From assembly GCA_020438525.1 (NCBI GenBank), contig JAGQUL010000102.1:1-6308 (forward strand): DNA of 6,308 bases, given 5' to 3'. The DNA comes from Thermoleophilia bacterium (GTDB lineage: Bacteria; Actinomycetota; Thermoleophilia; Gaiellales; SKUG01). Below the pieces are notes generated by a model. The model had not been told where the DNA came from. It did no database searches and worked only from the letters and a program-made list of their open reading frames with translations. Position numbers and translations under genes: made by a program. This document shows, piece by piece, positions 1 through 5,503 of this stretch (its first letter is position 1; each line of letters starts with the position of its first letter).

Positions 1-518
1 TGCAGGTGCTCGACGACGGTCGCCTGACCGACGGGCAGGGACGTACGGTCGACTTCCGCAACGCGGTGATCGTGATGACCAGCAACCTCGGCTCGTCGCA
101 CCTCGCACTCGGCGTGGTGGGCGACGACGAGCGCGAGGCCGTGATGGCCGACGTGCGGGCGCACTTCCGACCGGAGTTCCTCAACCGGCTCGACGAGCTC
201 GTGATCTTCGAGCCGCTCGGCAAGGAGCAGCTGCGCGAGATCGTCGAGATCCAGCTCGAGCGCCTGGGCCGACGGCTCCAGGAGCGCGACCTGCAGCTCG
301 AGGTCAGCGGCGCGGCGAAGGACCTCGTCGCGCGCGTGGGCTACGACCCGGTGTACGGCGCGCGCCCGCTCAAGCGAGCGATCCAGCGACTGCTCGAGAA
401 CCCGCTCGCGCAGCGACTGCTCGGGGGCGACTTCATGCCCGGCGACACGGTGCAGGTCGACGTCGATGCCGACGACTCGGCCCTGACGTTCGCGCGGCGA
501 GTCGCGGCGGAAGCCTGA
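1..518 (+). CDS. clpB: ClpB disaggregase, C-terminal end (5' partial)
   Basis: This is the last ~171 codons of a Hsp100 AAA+ chaperone; the start lies left of the window. ClpB threads aggregated proteins through its hexameric pore in the cytoplasm, with DnaK, for refolding. The visible part is the end of the second ATPase domain and the small C-terminal domain. Counting from the GTG-encoded residue at base 6, I see sensor 1 (MTSN, N27), the arginine-finger segment [11 protein letters not shown] (54-64, R61) and sensor 2 GARPLKR (118-124). The Walker A and B motifs lie upstream. The opening [19 protein letters not shown] favours ClpB over ClpC, which usually has an EDGRLTDSQG-type segment. The chain ends about 50 residues after sensor 2, as expected for an intact ClpB. 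The family identity is near certain. Heat regulation cannot be judged because the promoter is outside the window. Confidence 0.96.
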   Translation, partial: QVLDDGRLTDGQGRTVDFRNAVIVMTSNLGSSHLALGVVGDDEREAVMADVRAHFRPEFLNRLDELVIFEPLGKEQLREIVEIQLERLGRRLQERDLQLEVSGAAKDLVARVGYDPVYGARPLKRAIQRLLENPLAQRLLGGDFMPGDTVQVDVDADDSALTFARRVAAEA

Positions 519-555
519 CGAGCTCCGCCCGACGTGGCAGGATCGCCGGTGCGGA

Positions 556-573
556 CATCGAATTCGTTCGATG
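556..573. other. Hairpin, 7-bp stem with TTCG loop
   Basis: CATCGAA (556-562) and TTCGATG (567-573) pair perfectly around a TTCG tetraloop. It starts 38 nt after the clpB stop and is less GC-rich than its surroundings. It could be a weak terminator for clpB or part of the leader of the next gene. No T-tract follows. Confidence 0.4.
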
Positions 574-578
574 ACCGC

Positions 579-597
579 CGCGCGGCGTGCCCGCGCG
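579..597. other. Second hairpin in the clpB-membrane gene gap
   Basis: CGCGCGG (579-585) pairs with CCGCGCG (591-597) around a 5-nt loop, six bases after the previous hairpin. The tandem pair may act together as a GC-rich terminator. Such short stems do arise by chance at this GC content. The rest of the 519-628 gap shows no recognisable promoter; it contains no TA-type -10 hexamer. Confidence 0.3.
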
Positions 598-628
598 ACT
601 GCACACGGCCCGGAAGGCAGGCTCCAGG

Positions 629-1468
629 ATGGACGGCAAGCTCGACTTCGGCGCGACGTTCTCGCGCGTGTTCGACCTCTACGGCAAGCACTTCGTGCCG
701 CTGATCACGTACTCGGCGATCTTCTACGGCGCGGTCGCACTCGTCTGGGCGATCGTCGCCGGCGTGCTCATCACCAGCCTTGCTGCGGGAGCACTGCTCG
801 CGCTCGTGGGCATCGTGCTGTCGATCGTCGCGTCGATGCTGATCACCGGTGCCTACATCGTGGCGCTCGACGACGCGGAGAAGACCGGTACGTTCCCGGC
901 GTTCGGCGACGTGTGGCCCCGCGTCACCCCGATGCTCGGGCCGCTCGTGGTCACGTCGCTGCTCGCAGGGCTCGGCATCCTCGGCGGAATGATCCTGCTG
1001 GTGATTCCGGGCCTCGTGCTCGCCACCTGGTGGTTCGTCGCCGCTCCGGTCGTGATGCTCGAGAACAAGTCCGGGTCGAGTGCGCTCGGCCGTTCGCGCG
1101 ACCTCGTGCGTGGCAACGGCTGGACGGTCTTCGGCCTGTTCGTGGTGGTGTCGATCATCACCGGTATCGCCGACGGCATCATCGGTGGCATCGCCGGTGC
1201 GATCTTCTCCTTCAACGACATCGTCGAGACGTTCTTCCGGGAGTTCGCGCCCGGCGTGCTGACCGGCCCGATCTCGGCGCTGCTGACTGTGATCGTCTAC
1301 CACGCGCTCGCAGGGACGGGATCCGGCAACGACGGCCAGGTCCCGCCGGTGCCGCCGGCAACCGGAACGCCGATCCAGCCGCCGGTCAATCCCGCGCCGC
1401 CGGCGAACCCGTCGAATCCCGCGCCGCCGACCGATCCGCCGACGGGTGGGCAGGGCCCCTTCGTCTGA
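629..1468 (+). CDS. Multi-pass membrane protein, glycerophosphodiester phosphodiesterase membrane-domain type
   Basis: This is a 279-residue integral membrane protein. The N-terminus (KLDFGATFSRVFDLYGKHF, 4-22) and the loop ALGRSRDLVRGNGWTVFGL (152-170) match the pattern of the membrane domain found on some glycerophosphoryl diester phosphodiesterases, and on many stand-alone actinobacterial proteins of unknown function. No phosphodiesterase catalytic domain is present. Hydrophobic segments lie at about 22-45, 48-78, 104-143, 167-193 and 209-227. The last ~45 residues (233-279) are a low-complexity tail rich in Pro, Asn and Gly, in PPxxP and NPAPP units. I chose the ATG at 629 because the conserved amphipathic start follows it directly and GGAAGG lies 11 nt upstream; the GTG at 587 would add an unrelated Arg-rich leader. 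The gene stands alone, with clpB upstream in the same direction and a convergent gene downstream. Family assignment is good; function is unknown. Confidence 0.85.
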   Translation: MDGKLDFGATFSRVFDLYGKHFVPLITYSAIFYGAVALVWAIVAGVLITSLAAGALLALVGIVLSIVASMLITGAYIVALDDAEKTGTFPAFGDVWPRVTPMLGPLVVTSLLAGLGILGGMILLVIPGLVLATWWFVAAPVVMLENKSGSSALGRSRDLVRGNGWTVFGLFVVVSIITGIADGIIGGIAGAIFSFNDIVETFFREFAPGVLTGPISALLTVIVYHALAGTGSGNDGQVPPVPPATGTPIQPPVNPAPPANPSNPAPPTDPPTGGQGPFV

Positions 1469-1500
1469 TCGAGCGGCATGCTCGGCATACGTGACTCGCG

Positions 1501-1528
1501 CGCGGGCCTCGCTTCGGCGGGGCCCGCG
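1501..1528. terminator. Strong bidirectional GC hairpin with TTCG tetraloop
   Basis: Bases 1501-1512 pair with 1517-1528 over 12 bp (11 Watson-Crick pairs and one G-T wobble) around a C(TTCG)G tetraloop, an exceptionally stable loop type. It lies between two convergent stops, 32 nt after the plus-strand stop at 1468 and 13 nt after the end of the minus-strand gene at 1542. There is no T-tract on either side, which is common for high-GC actinobacterial terminators. The rest of the 1469-1541 gap shows nothing else clear. Confidence 0.75.
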
Positions 1529-1541
1529 GCGCATTCGCGGG

Positions 1542-2384
1542 TCAGCCGTTGAACGACACGTGCACGTGGTCGTAGTGCTGGAGGCGGTTGTACTCGCCGC
1601 GGTTCGACTGCTTCAGCGCGGCGAGGCTCGCCTGTGTCTTGCCCGGATACGTGTAGTCGCGCCACGCCCAGTCGTTGGTCGCCGACGCGATCCGTCCGTT
1701 GTGGATCACGTACTTGACGTCGAGCTTCCCGGCCTTGCCCTGCTGGCGCATGTACTCGGCATAGGCCTGCATCTGCTCGGTGCCCTGCGTCGACGACGCA
1801 GATCCGATCGCAAGCTGGGAGACGTCGATCGCGAGACCCTTGGGATGGTCGGAGTTCGGCGCACCGCCGCTGCGATGACCGCTCACGAGCGGCAGCCCGA
1901 AGCTGTGTGCGACCTCGAGGCCTCGTGCCGCTGGTGCCTTGAGGCCCTTGGTGCTGGCCTTGTCCTTGACGGTGGACGGGTCGACGGAGCCGCCTCCCGC
2001 CACGGAGGTTGACGGCGCTGGCGGCCGTGCGGAGCGCGGGGGTGAGCCCGCAGTGGCCGTGGCGCCGCTCGGGGCAGTGGTCGGCGACGATGCCAGCTCG
2101 AGGCTCGCCGGCGCGTCGGGAGCCGCTGCTGCTCCCTGCAGCGAGGCTCCGCCGCCGGACGCAGCGGGGGCCTGTTGCGAGAGCACCGACACGAGTCCTC
2201 GTACTGCGTCGACGAGCCCCTGCACGGCGGTGACGAGGCCCGTGAGCTGCTCGGTCGAAACGCCTGCGAGCGGGCCGCCACCGGCGACTGCGGCGCTCGG
2301 CGCTGGCTGCTGGCAGCCGCATGACATGCTGGTCGGCGCTGCGTACTGCGGCAGCGCGCCCGTGGTCGGGCTGATGGTCGACAT
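1542..2384 (-). CDS. M15/ARB-07466-type peptidase-like protein without a signal peptide
   Basis: This 280-residue protein has a disordered N-terminal half and a C-terminal metallopeptidase-like domain (about 145-280). The domain carries the M15-type signature SDHPKGLAIDV (H180, D187), matching SxHxxGxAxD, and a final HYDHVHVSF (H273, H275). Between them, KYVIHNGRIAS and the W-x-Y region fit the ARB-07466/VldE-like branch common in actinobacterial cell-wall proteins. In related M15 enzymes the His/Asp/His set binds zinc and cleaves peptidoglycan stem peptides; activity here is inferred. The N-terminus (MSTISPTTGALPQYAAP) has no hydrophobic signal sequence. Residues 43-71 form a likely amphipathic helix, followed by an Ala/Pro/Ser/Gly-rich linker. 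The ATG at 2384 is chosen because AGGAGGGGGAG lies just upstream and the composition changes there to Arg-rich non-coding. It is transcribed divergently from fliM, which hints at a flagellar role. Confidence 0.85.
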   Translation of the reverse strand: MSTISPTTGALPQYAAPTSMSCGCQQPAPSAAVAGGGPLAGVSTEQLTGLVTAVQGLVDAVRGLVSVLSQQAPAASGGGASLQGAAAAPDAPASLELASSPTTAPSGATATAGSPPRSARPPAPSTSVAGGGSVDPSTVKDKASTKGLKAPAARGLEVAHSFGLPLVSGHRSGGAPNSDHPKGLAIDVSQLAIGSASSTQGTEQMQAYAEYMRQQGKAGKLDVKYVIHNGRIASATNDWAWRDYTYPGKTQASLAALKQSNRGEYNRLQHYDHVHVSFNG

Positions 2385-2392
2385 CGGCGTTG

Positions 2393-2403
2393 CTCCCCCT
2401 CCT
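2393..2403 (-). promoter_or_regulatory. Ribosome binding site of the M15-like gene
   Basis: On the minus strand AGGAGGGGGAG precedes the ATG at 2384. The AGGAGG core (2398-2403) is 13 nt from the start and the overlapping GGGGGAG is 8 nt from it. This purine run fixes the start codon over upstream in-frame candidates as far as 2582. Confidence 0.7.
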
Positions 2404-2579
2404 GCACCCGACGCGGTGGCTCGCGTTCGAGCGTGTGGGCCGGCCCCGGTGCGGTGGGTGCGCACGCGGCGGCAATGGCCTTCCCCGACTCCACCGTGCA
2501 CCAGGTTCGGTGATCCGACAAGGGGCGATCCGTCCCGAATCCGTCGATGTTGCGATGCGTCCAACGTGCGCGGAACGCT

Positions 2580-2606
2580 CAAGGGACCGCATGGGACCGC
2601 CGATGC
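2580..2606 (+). promoter_or_regulatory. Possible degenerate sigma-28 (FliA/WhiG-type) promoter for fliM
   Basis: GCCGATGC at 2599-2606 matches six of eight bases of the flagellar sigma-28 -10 element GCCGATAA. CAAG at 2580-2583, 15 nt upstream, is a weak match to the -35 element TAAA. Transcription would begin near 2612, about 60 nt before the chosen fliM start. The match is imperfect and could be chance. Confidence 0.22.
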
Positions 2607-2665
2607 AGCCTGCAGGAGACCGTCGAATCACGCGTGATGGCGGCGGTCGACGATGCAACACGTCC

Positions 2666-2671
2666 AGGGGA
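2666..2671 (+). promoter_or_regulatory. Ribosome binding site supporting the fliM GTG start
   Basis: AGGGGA lies 4 nt before the GTG at 2676, which is slightly short spacing. The alternative AGGAG at 2614-2618 is 18 nt from the ATG at 2637, too far for efficient use. This favours the GTG. Confidence 0.5.
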
Positions 2672-2675
2672 ACAG

Positions 2676-3725
2676 GTGGCGGAAGCCCTCTCACAGAGCG
2701 ATATCGACTCGCTGCTCGCGATGGCGGCGGATCATCCGGCGGCGCAGCCGGATGGCGGCACCGCGGGTGCCGCTGCGCCCGCAGCCGCTTCGCCGACGCC
2801 TGCCTCGGGCCCGACGCGCGACAACGGGCGGCTTCGCTACGTCCGCAAGATGGACTTCGCACGCCCCTCGAAGTTCAACAAGGACCAGCTGCGTACGCTG
2901 CAGATGCTGCACGAGGCGTTCTGTCGCCGTGCGTCGACGCTGCTGTCGGGCAACGTGCGATCGCTCGTCGAGGTGTCCGTGACCGGCGCCGAGCAGATTC
3001 CCTACGGCGACTTCGTGTCGTCGCTCCCCGTCCCGACGTTCACCAGCGTGCTCGAGGTCGCGCCGCTCGGAACGAACGCGATGGCGTCGATCGACCTGCC
3101 GCTGCTCTTCGCGATGATCGATCGCATGCTCGGCGGCCCGGGCACCAACGTCTCCCGCGTACGCGAGCTCACGGAGATCGAGGCCGGCCTCGCATCGAAC
3201 CTGATGGAGCGCCTGCTCGAGGAGCTCAGCGGCGCGTGGAACGATCTGGTGCCGATCGAATTTCGGCTGCGCGGCATCGAGATGAACGCGCAGTTCGCGC
3301 AGATCGTGCCCGCATCGGAGCCGAGCGTGCTCATCATCATGGAGCTGTCGATCGGCACCGCGACCGGCTCGCTGTCGATCTGCCTGCCGTACCGCTCGAT
3401 CGAGTCGGTGGTCGGCAACCTCGCCGCCCATCGGTACTTCTCGATCGGCGAGGACGCACCCGAGCACAAGGACGCGCTGCTCGCGTCGCTGCAGGGCGTC
3501 AAGATGCCGGTCCGCGCCGAGATCGGGGCCACCAAGGTCCCGGTCGAGACGGTGCTGGGCCTCCAGCCGGGTGACGTGGTTCCGCTCGGTCGTCGCGTCG
3601 ACGACGGCGTTCGGCTCGTCATCGGATCCACCCGCGCCTACAACGCGCTGCCCGGCCGCGACGGCAATCGTGTCGCCGTGCGGATCGTGGACAAGATCGA
3701 TCGCGACGGCGGTGCGCCGCAGTGA
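2676..3725 (+). CDS. fliM: Flagellar motor switch protein FliM
   Basis: FliM is the C-ring protein that binds phosphorylated CheY and passes the signal to FliG to set flagellar rotation. From the GTG at 2676 the product is 349 residues, near the usual ~330. The N-terminus AEALSQSDIDSLL (2-14) is the canonical CheY-binding segment. An Ala/Pro/Gly linker (15-50) leads to the KMDFARPSKFNKDQLRTLQMLHEAF block (58-82) that opens the FliM middle domain. GGPG (153-156) is the GGxG FliG-contact motif. The SpoA/FliN-like C-terminal domain covers about 273-345. The start is the main doubt. The ATG at 2637 would add MAAVDDATRPGEQ, which is not FliM-like, whereas the GTG gives a textbook FliM start with AGGGGA just ahead of it. 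The gene overlaps fliN by four bases, so the two are surely co-transcribed. The promoter lies in the TA-free divergent region. Confidence 0.96.
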   Translation: MAEALSQSDIDSLLAMAADHPAAQPDGGTAGAAAPAAASPTPASGPTRDNGRLRYVRKMDFARPSKFNKDQLRTLQMLHEAFCRRASTLLSGNVRSLVEVSVTGAEQIPYGDFVSSLPVPTFTSVLEVAPLGTNAMASIDLPLLFAMIDRMLGGPGTNVSRVRELTEIEAGLASNLMERLLEELSGAWNDLVPIEFRLRGIEMNAQFAQIVPASEPSVLIIMELSIGTATGSLSICLPYRSIESVVGNLAAHRYFSIGEDAPEHKDALLASLQGVKMPVRAEIGATKVPVETVLGLQPGDVVPLGRRVDDGVRLVIGSTRAYNALPGRDGNRVAVRIVDKIDRDGGAPQ

Positions 3726-4867
3726 CCCCGCAGCCGAACACCCCGTGGAACGAGCACGTGGCGCTCGCCGAGTCGGTGTCGCAGACGATCGCCGACATGC
3801 TCGGCGGTGCGACCGGCTCGATCGTCGAGGTCAGCAAGGTCGCCGCGTTCGAGCCGGAGGACCTGCTGCCGGGCCGCCCCGTGCCGCTGCGGGCGATCAT
3901 CGTGACGTTCCATCGTCCGCTGCGCGACGTGCTGGTGTTCCTCACGTCGCTCAAGGAAGATCAGGTGCGACCGCTCGTCGAGACTGCGGCGGAAGCAACG
4001 ATCGCGGCGCTCGACGTGCCGACGAGTCCGGACCAGCATGGTCCGCTCGGTCGCTTCGACGTGGCCGATGCCGTGGAGCTCGAGACGATCGACGTGGCGC
4101 TCGAGCAGTGCGACGCGCTGTTCCTCGAGGCGACCTACGGCTTCGAGGTGCCCAACGGCGAGCTGCGGATGGTGATCGGCTCGGGCCTGCTCGAGTCCGC
4201 GGCGTGCTTCGTGAACGGCGTGCCCGACCCATATGCAGTCGAGGCACCAGCCGTGTCGGTCGGCACGACCCTGGAGCTCGGCGACGACATCCACGCGGCG
4301 GGGATCGAGGGCCTCGAGACCGACGCTGCGCAGGACGGTCGAGACGGCTCGAGCCGCTATGAGCTCGGGGACGACGTGATCGGTGGCGCAGACACGGCGG
4401 CACAGCTCGTCACCGAGGGCATCGGCGCAGCCGGATCGACGAGCGGCATCGACGCCTACGACGAGATGCTCGCAGCCCAGGAGCGCGCGGAGGCGCAGGC
4501 CGCCGCGGCGCTCGGGACCGGCGCGGCAGCGACCGCGGGTGCCGTGGCCGGTGGCGTGGCCGATGCCAACGTGCAGGCGGCCGACGCGGCGAACGCAGCC
4601 ACCGAACGATGGACCCAGCTGCTCAGCGGCGTCGAGGTGGAGCTCTCCGCCGAGCTCGGCAGGACGGACCTGACGCTCGGCGACATCACCTCGCTTGCCT
4701 CCGACAGCGTGCTGACGCTCGACCAGCTCGTCCACGAGCCCGTCGGCGTGTACGTGAACGGTACGCGCTATGCGACCGCTCGCCTGGTCGTGGTGGACGG
4801 CGAATACGGCATCGAGATCCTCGAGGTGCTCGAGCAGGATCCCGGCCTCTCGCTGCTCGCAGCCTGA
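3722..4867 (+). CDS. fliN: FliN/FliY-type flagellar switch protein with a long N-terminal domain
   Basis: This C-ring subunit has 381 residues, close to Bacillus FliY (~380) and far longer than simple FliN (~100-140). Residues 300-372 are a clear SpoA/FliN domain (LLSGVEVELSAELGRTDLTLGDI, then LDQLVHEPVGVYVNGTRYA and VVVDGEYGIEILEVL). Residues 10-165 look like a CheC-like alpha/beta domain in layout, with helix ALAESVSQTIADML, strand RAIIVTFH and a second helix VELETIDVALEQC. The E-x-x-N pair that marks CheC/FliY phosphatase sites is not visible at either place (ExxS at 17-20; none in the second helix). A ~125-residue Ala/Asp/Gly-rich linker (170-295) joins the halves. It has no FliM-like CheY-binding N-terminus. 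The GTG start at 3722 overlaps the fliM stop in GTGA, implying translational coupling. Calling it fliN or fliY is a matter of taste; a switch role is near certain. Confidence 0.93.
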   Translation: MTPQPNTPWNEHVALAESVSQTIADMLGGATGSIVEVSKVAAFEPEDLLPGRPVPLRAIIVTFHRPLRDVLVFLTSLKEDQVRPLVETAAEATIAALDVPTSPDQHGPLGRFDVADAVELETIDVALEQCDALFLEATYGFEVPNGELRMVIGSGLLESAACFVNGVPDPYAVEAPAVSVGTTLELGDDIHAAGIEGLETDAAQDGRDGSSRYELGDDVIGGADTAAQLVTEGIGAAGSTSGIDAYDEMLAAQERAEAQAAAALGTGAAATAGAVAGGVADANVQAADAANAATERWTQLLSGVEVELSAELGRTDLTLGDITSLASDSVLTLDQLVHEPVGVYVNGTRYATARLVVVDGEYGIEILEVLEQDPGLSLLAA

Positions 4868-4875
4868 GCGCGCGA

Positions 4876-4881
4876 TACGAT
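4876..4881 (+). promoter_or_regulatory. TACGAT -10 box placed for a leaderless transcript
   Basis: TACGAT (a TANNNT match) ends 6 nt before the ATG at 4888. A transcript would then begin at or next to the A of the start codon. No Shine-Dalgarno sequence is visible before that ATG. A -35 element is not obvious. Leaderless genes are common in actinobacteria. Confidence 0.45.
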
Positions 4882-4887
4882 CGCCGC

Positions 4888-5391
4888 ATGACCGACGTCG
4901 ACGACGACGAGATCGAGTACTGCTACCGGCATCCTGATCGCGAGACGGCGCTGCGCTGCATCACGTGCGATCGGCCGATCTGCGTGGACTGCGCGATCGC
5001 GGCGCCTGTCGGCTTCAAGTGCCCGGACCACGGGCGCACGTCGCGTGCCGAGCGCGGAGTCGTGCCCACGACGCGTCTGGCTCGCGGCGCGATCTTCGCG
5101 GCGATCGTCGCCTCGGCGCTGGGCGTGATCCTGTCGGTGCTGCGCGTACCGTTCTTCGGCATCATCCTCGCGTACTTCGCAGGCACCGCCACCGGCGAGG
5201 CGGCACGGCGAGGCAGCGGCGGCTATCGCGATCCGGTGCTCGCTCGGATCGCCGCGACCGCGAGCGCAGCCGGCATGCTGCTGCTGCCGCTCGCGTGGCT
5301 CGCCGGTGGCAGCCAGCCCGGCCAGTGGCTGGCGTGGGTCCTGATCGAGGCCGCCGCGGCGGCCTACGGCGCGTTCGTGCGCGCGAGCTGA
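4888..5391 (+). CDS. B-box-type zinc finger membrane protein
   Basis: This is a 167-residue protein with an N-terminal zinc-binding module and a hydrophobic C-terminal part. The module (11-49) has C12-x2-H15, C24-x2-C27, C32-x4-H-free spacing to C35 (C-x2-C) and C45-x2-H48. These are eight ligands in the order expected for two cross-braced zinc sites, as in the B-box/rhomboid N-terminal module (YCYRHPDRETALRCITCDRPIC, CPDHGR). Hydrophobic segments lie at about 66-85, 87-103, 119-139 and 146-163. There is no rhomboid GxSG serine or catalytic histidine, so this is not a rhomboid protease, although such proteases often carry the same finger. The start is 20 nt after the fliN stop, with no Shine-Dalgarno sequence and a TACGAT box at leaderless distance. 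It may be independently expressed as well as read through from fliMN. Its function is unknown; a link to motility is only positional. Confidence 0.82.
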   Translation: MTDVDDDEIEYCYRHPDRETALRCITCDRPICVDCAIAAPVGFKCPDHGRTSRAERGVVPTTRLARGAIFAAIVASALGVILSVLRVPFFGIILAYFAGTATGEAARRGSGGYRDPVLARIAATASAAGMLLLPLAWLAGGSQPGQWLAWVLIEAAAAAYGAFVRAS

Positions 5392-5410
5392 CCCGGTCCG
5401 ACGGCACACG

Positions 5411-5436
5411 CAGGGGCCGCCCGAAGGCGACCCCTG
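5411..5436. terminator. Hairpin terminator between convergent genes
   Basis: Bases 5411-5420 pair with 5427-5436 over 10 positions with one C-A mismatch, around a CCGAAG loop, 19 nt after the stop of the zinc finger gene. The flanks (CAC at 5406-5408 and GTG at 5439-5441) could lengthen the stem imperfectly. There is no T-tract. It can serve both convergent genes. Confidence 0.65.
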
Positions 5437-5454
5437 TAGTGCGTGCTCGTCCCT

Positions 5455-5474
5455 CCTCGACCCTGAAGTCGAGG
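5455..5474. terminator. Second hairpin, likely terminator of the LysM gene
   Basis: CCTCGAC (5455-5461) pairs perfectly with GTCGAGG (5468-5474) around a 6-nt loop. It lies 29 nt beyond the end of the minus-strand LysM gene. The stem is short and no T-tract follows, so the call is moderate. Confidence 0.45.
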
Positions 5475-5503
5475 TGTCCCGGGGGGATCTCGCGGAATGT
5501 GTG

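Larger units (their letters stand above)
2385..2675. promoter_or_regulatory. Divergent control region between the M15-like gene and fliM
   Basis: This 291-bp stretch separates two divergent starts and must hold both promoters unless one is read through. I found no TA dinucleotide anywhere in it, so no TANNNT -10 box exists on either strand. It contains a perfect 10-bp palindrome GGGCCGGCCC (2437-2446), a spaced direct repeat GGGACCGC (2583-2590 and 2593-2600) and CCTGCAGG (2609-2616). No riboswitch fold that I know is recognisable, and no convincing small gene. Confidence 0.6.

Noticed and set aside
587..628. GTG at 587 as start of the membrane protein
   Set aside because: It adds a basic leader with no family resemblance; the ATG at 629 has a better-placed purine tract.
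341..1534. Long open minus-strand frame opposite clpB and the membrane gene
   Set aside because: Its product is Arg/His/Asp-rich and without any family feature, the typical mirror of GC-rich coding on the other strand.
2385..2582. Longer N-terminus for the M15-like protein starting at 2582
   Set aside because: The extra residues are Arg/His-rich and of non-coding character, and a strong ribosome binding site marks the ATG at 2384. No signal peptide is gained.
2548..2660. Long-range pairing of TGTTGC with GCAACA in the fliM upstream region
   Set aside because: Only six base pairs over about 110 nt, likely chance.
2385..2675. c-di-GMP (GEMM-type) or other riboswitch ahead of fliM
   Set aside because: I could not find the conserved core motifs of any known riboswitch class; only short palindromes and repeats.
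2691..3467. Long open minus-strand frame opposite fliM
   Set aside because: Arg/Glu/His-rich composition and complete overlap with a certain fliM; no ribosome binding site or motif.
3722..4220. CheC/FliY-type CheY-P phosphatase activity in the fliN product
   Set aside because: The ExxN catalytic pairs are not visible, so I do not claim the activity.
3638..4735. Long open minus-strand frame opposite fliN
   Set aside because: Low-complexity Arg/His/Val product, fully antisense to a recognised gene.
4888..5391. Rhomboid protease
   Set aside because: Only the zinc finger resembles rhomboid-associated modules; no GxSG serine or catalytic histidine, and the protein is too small.
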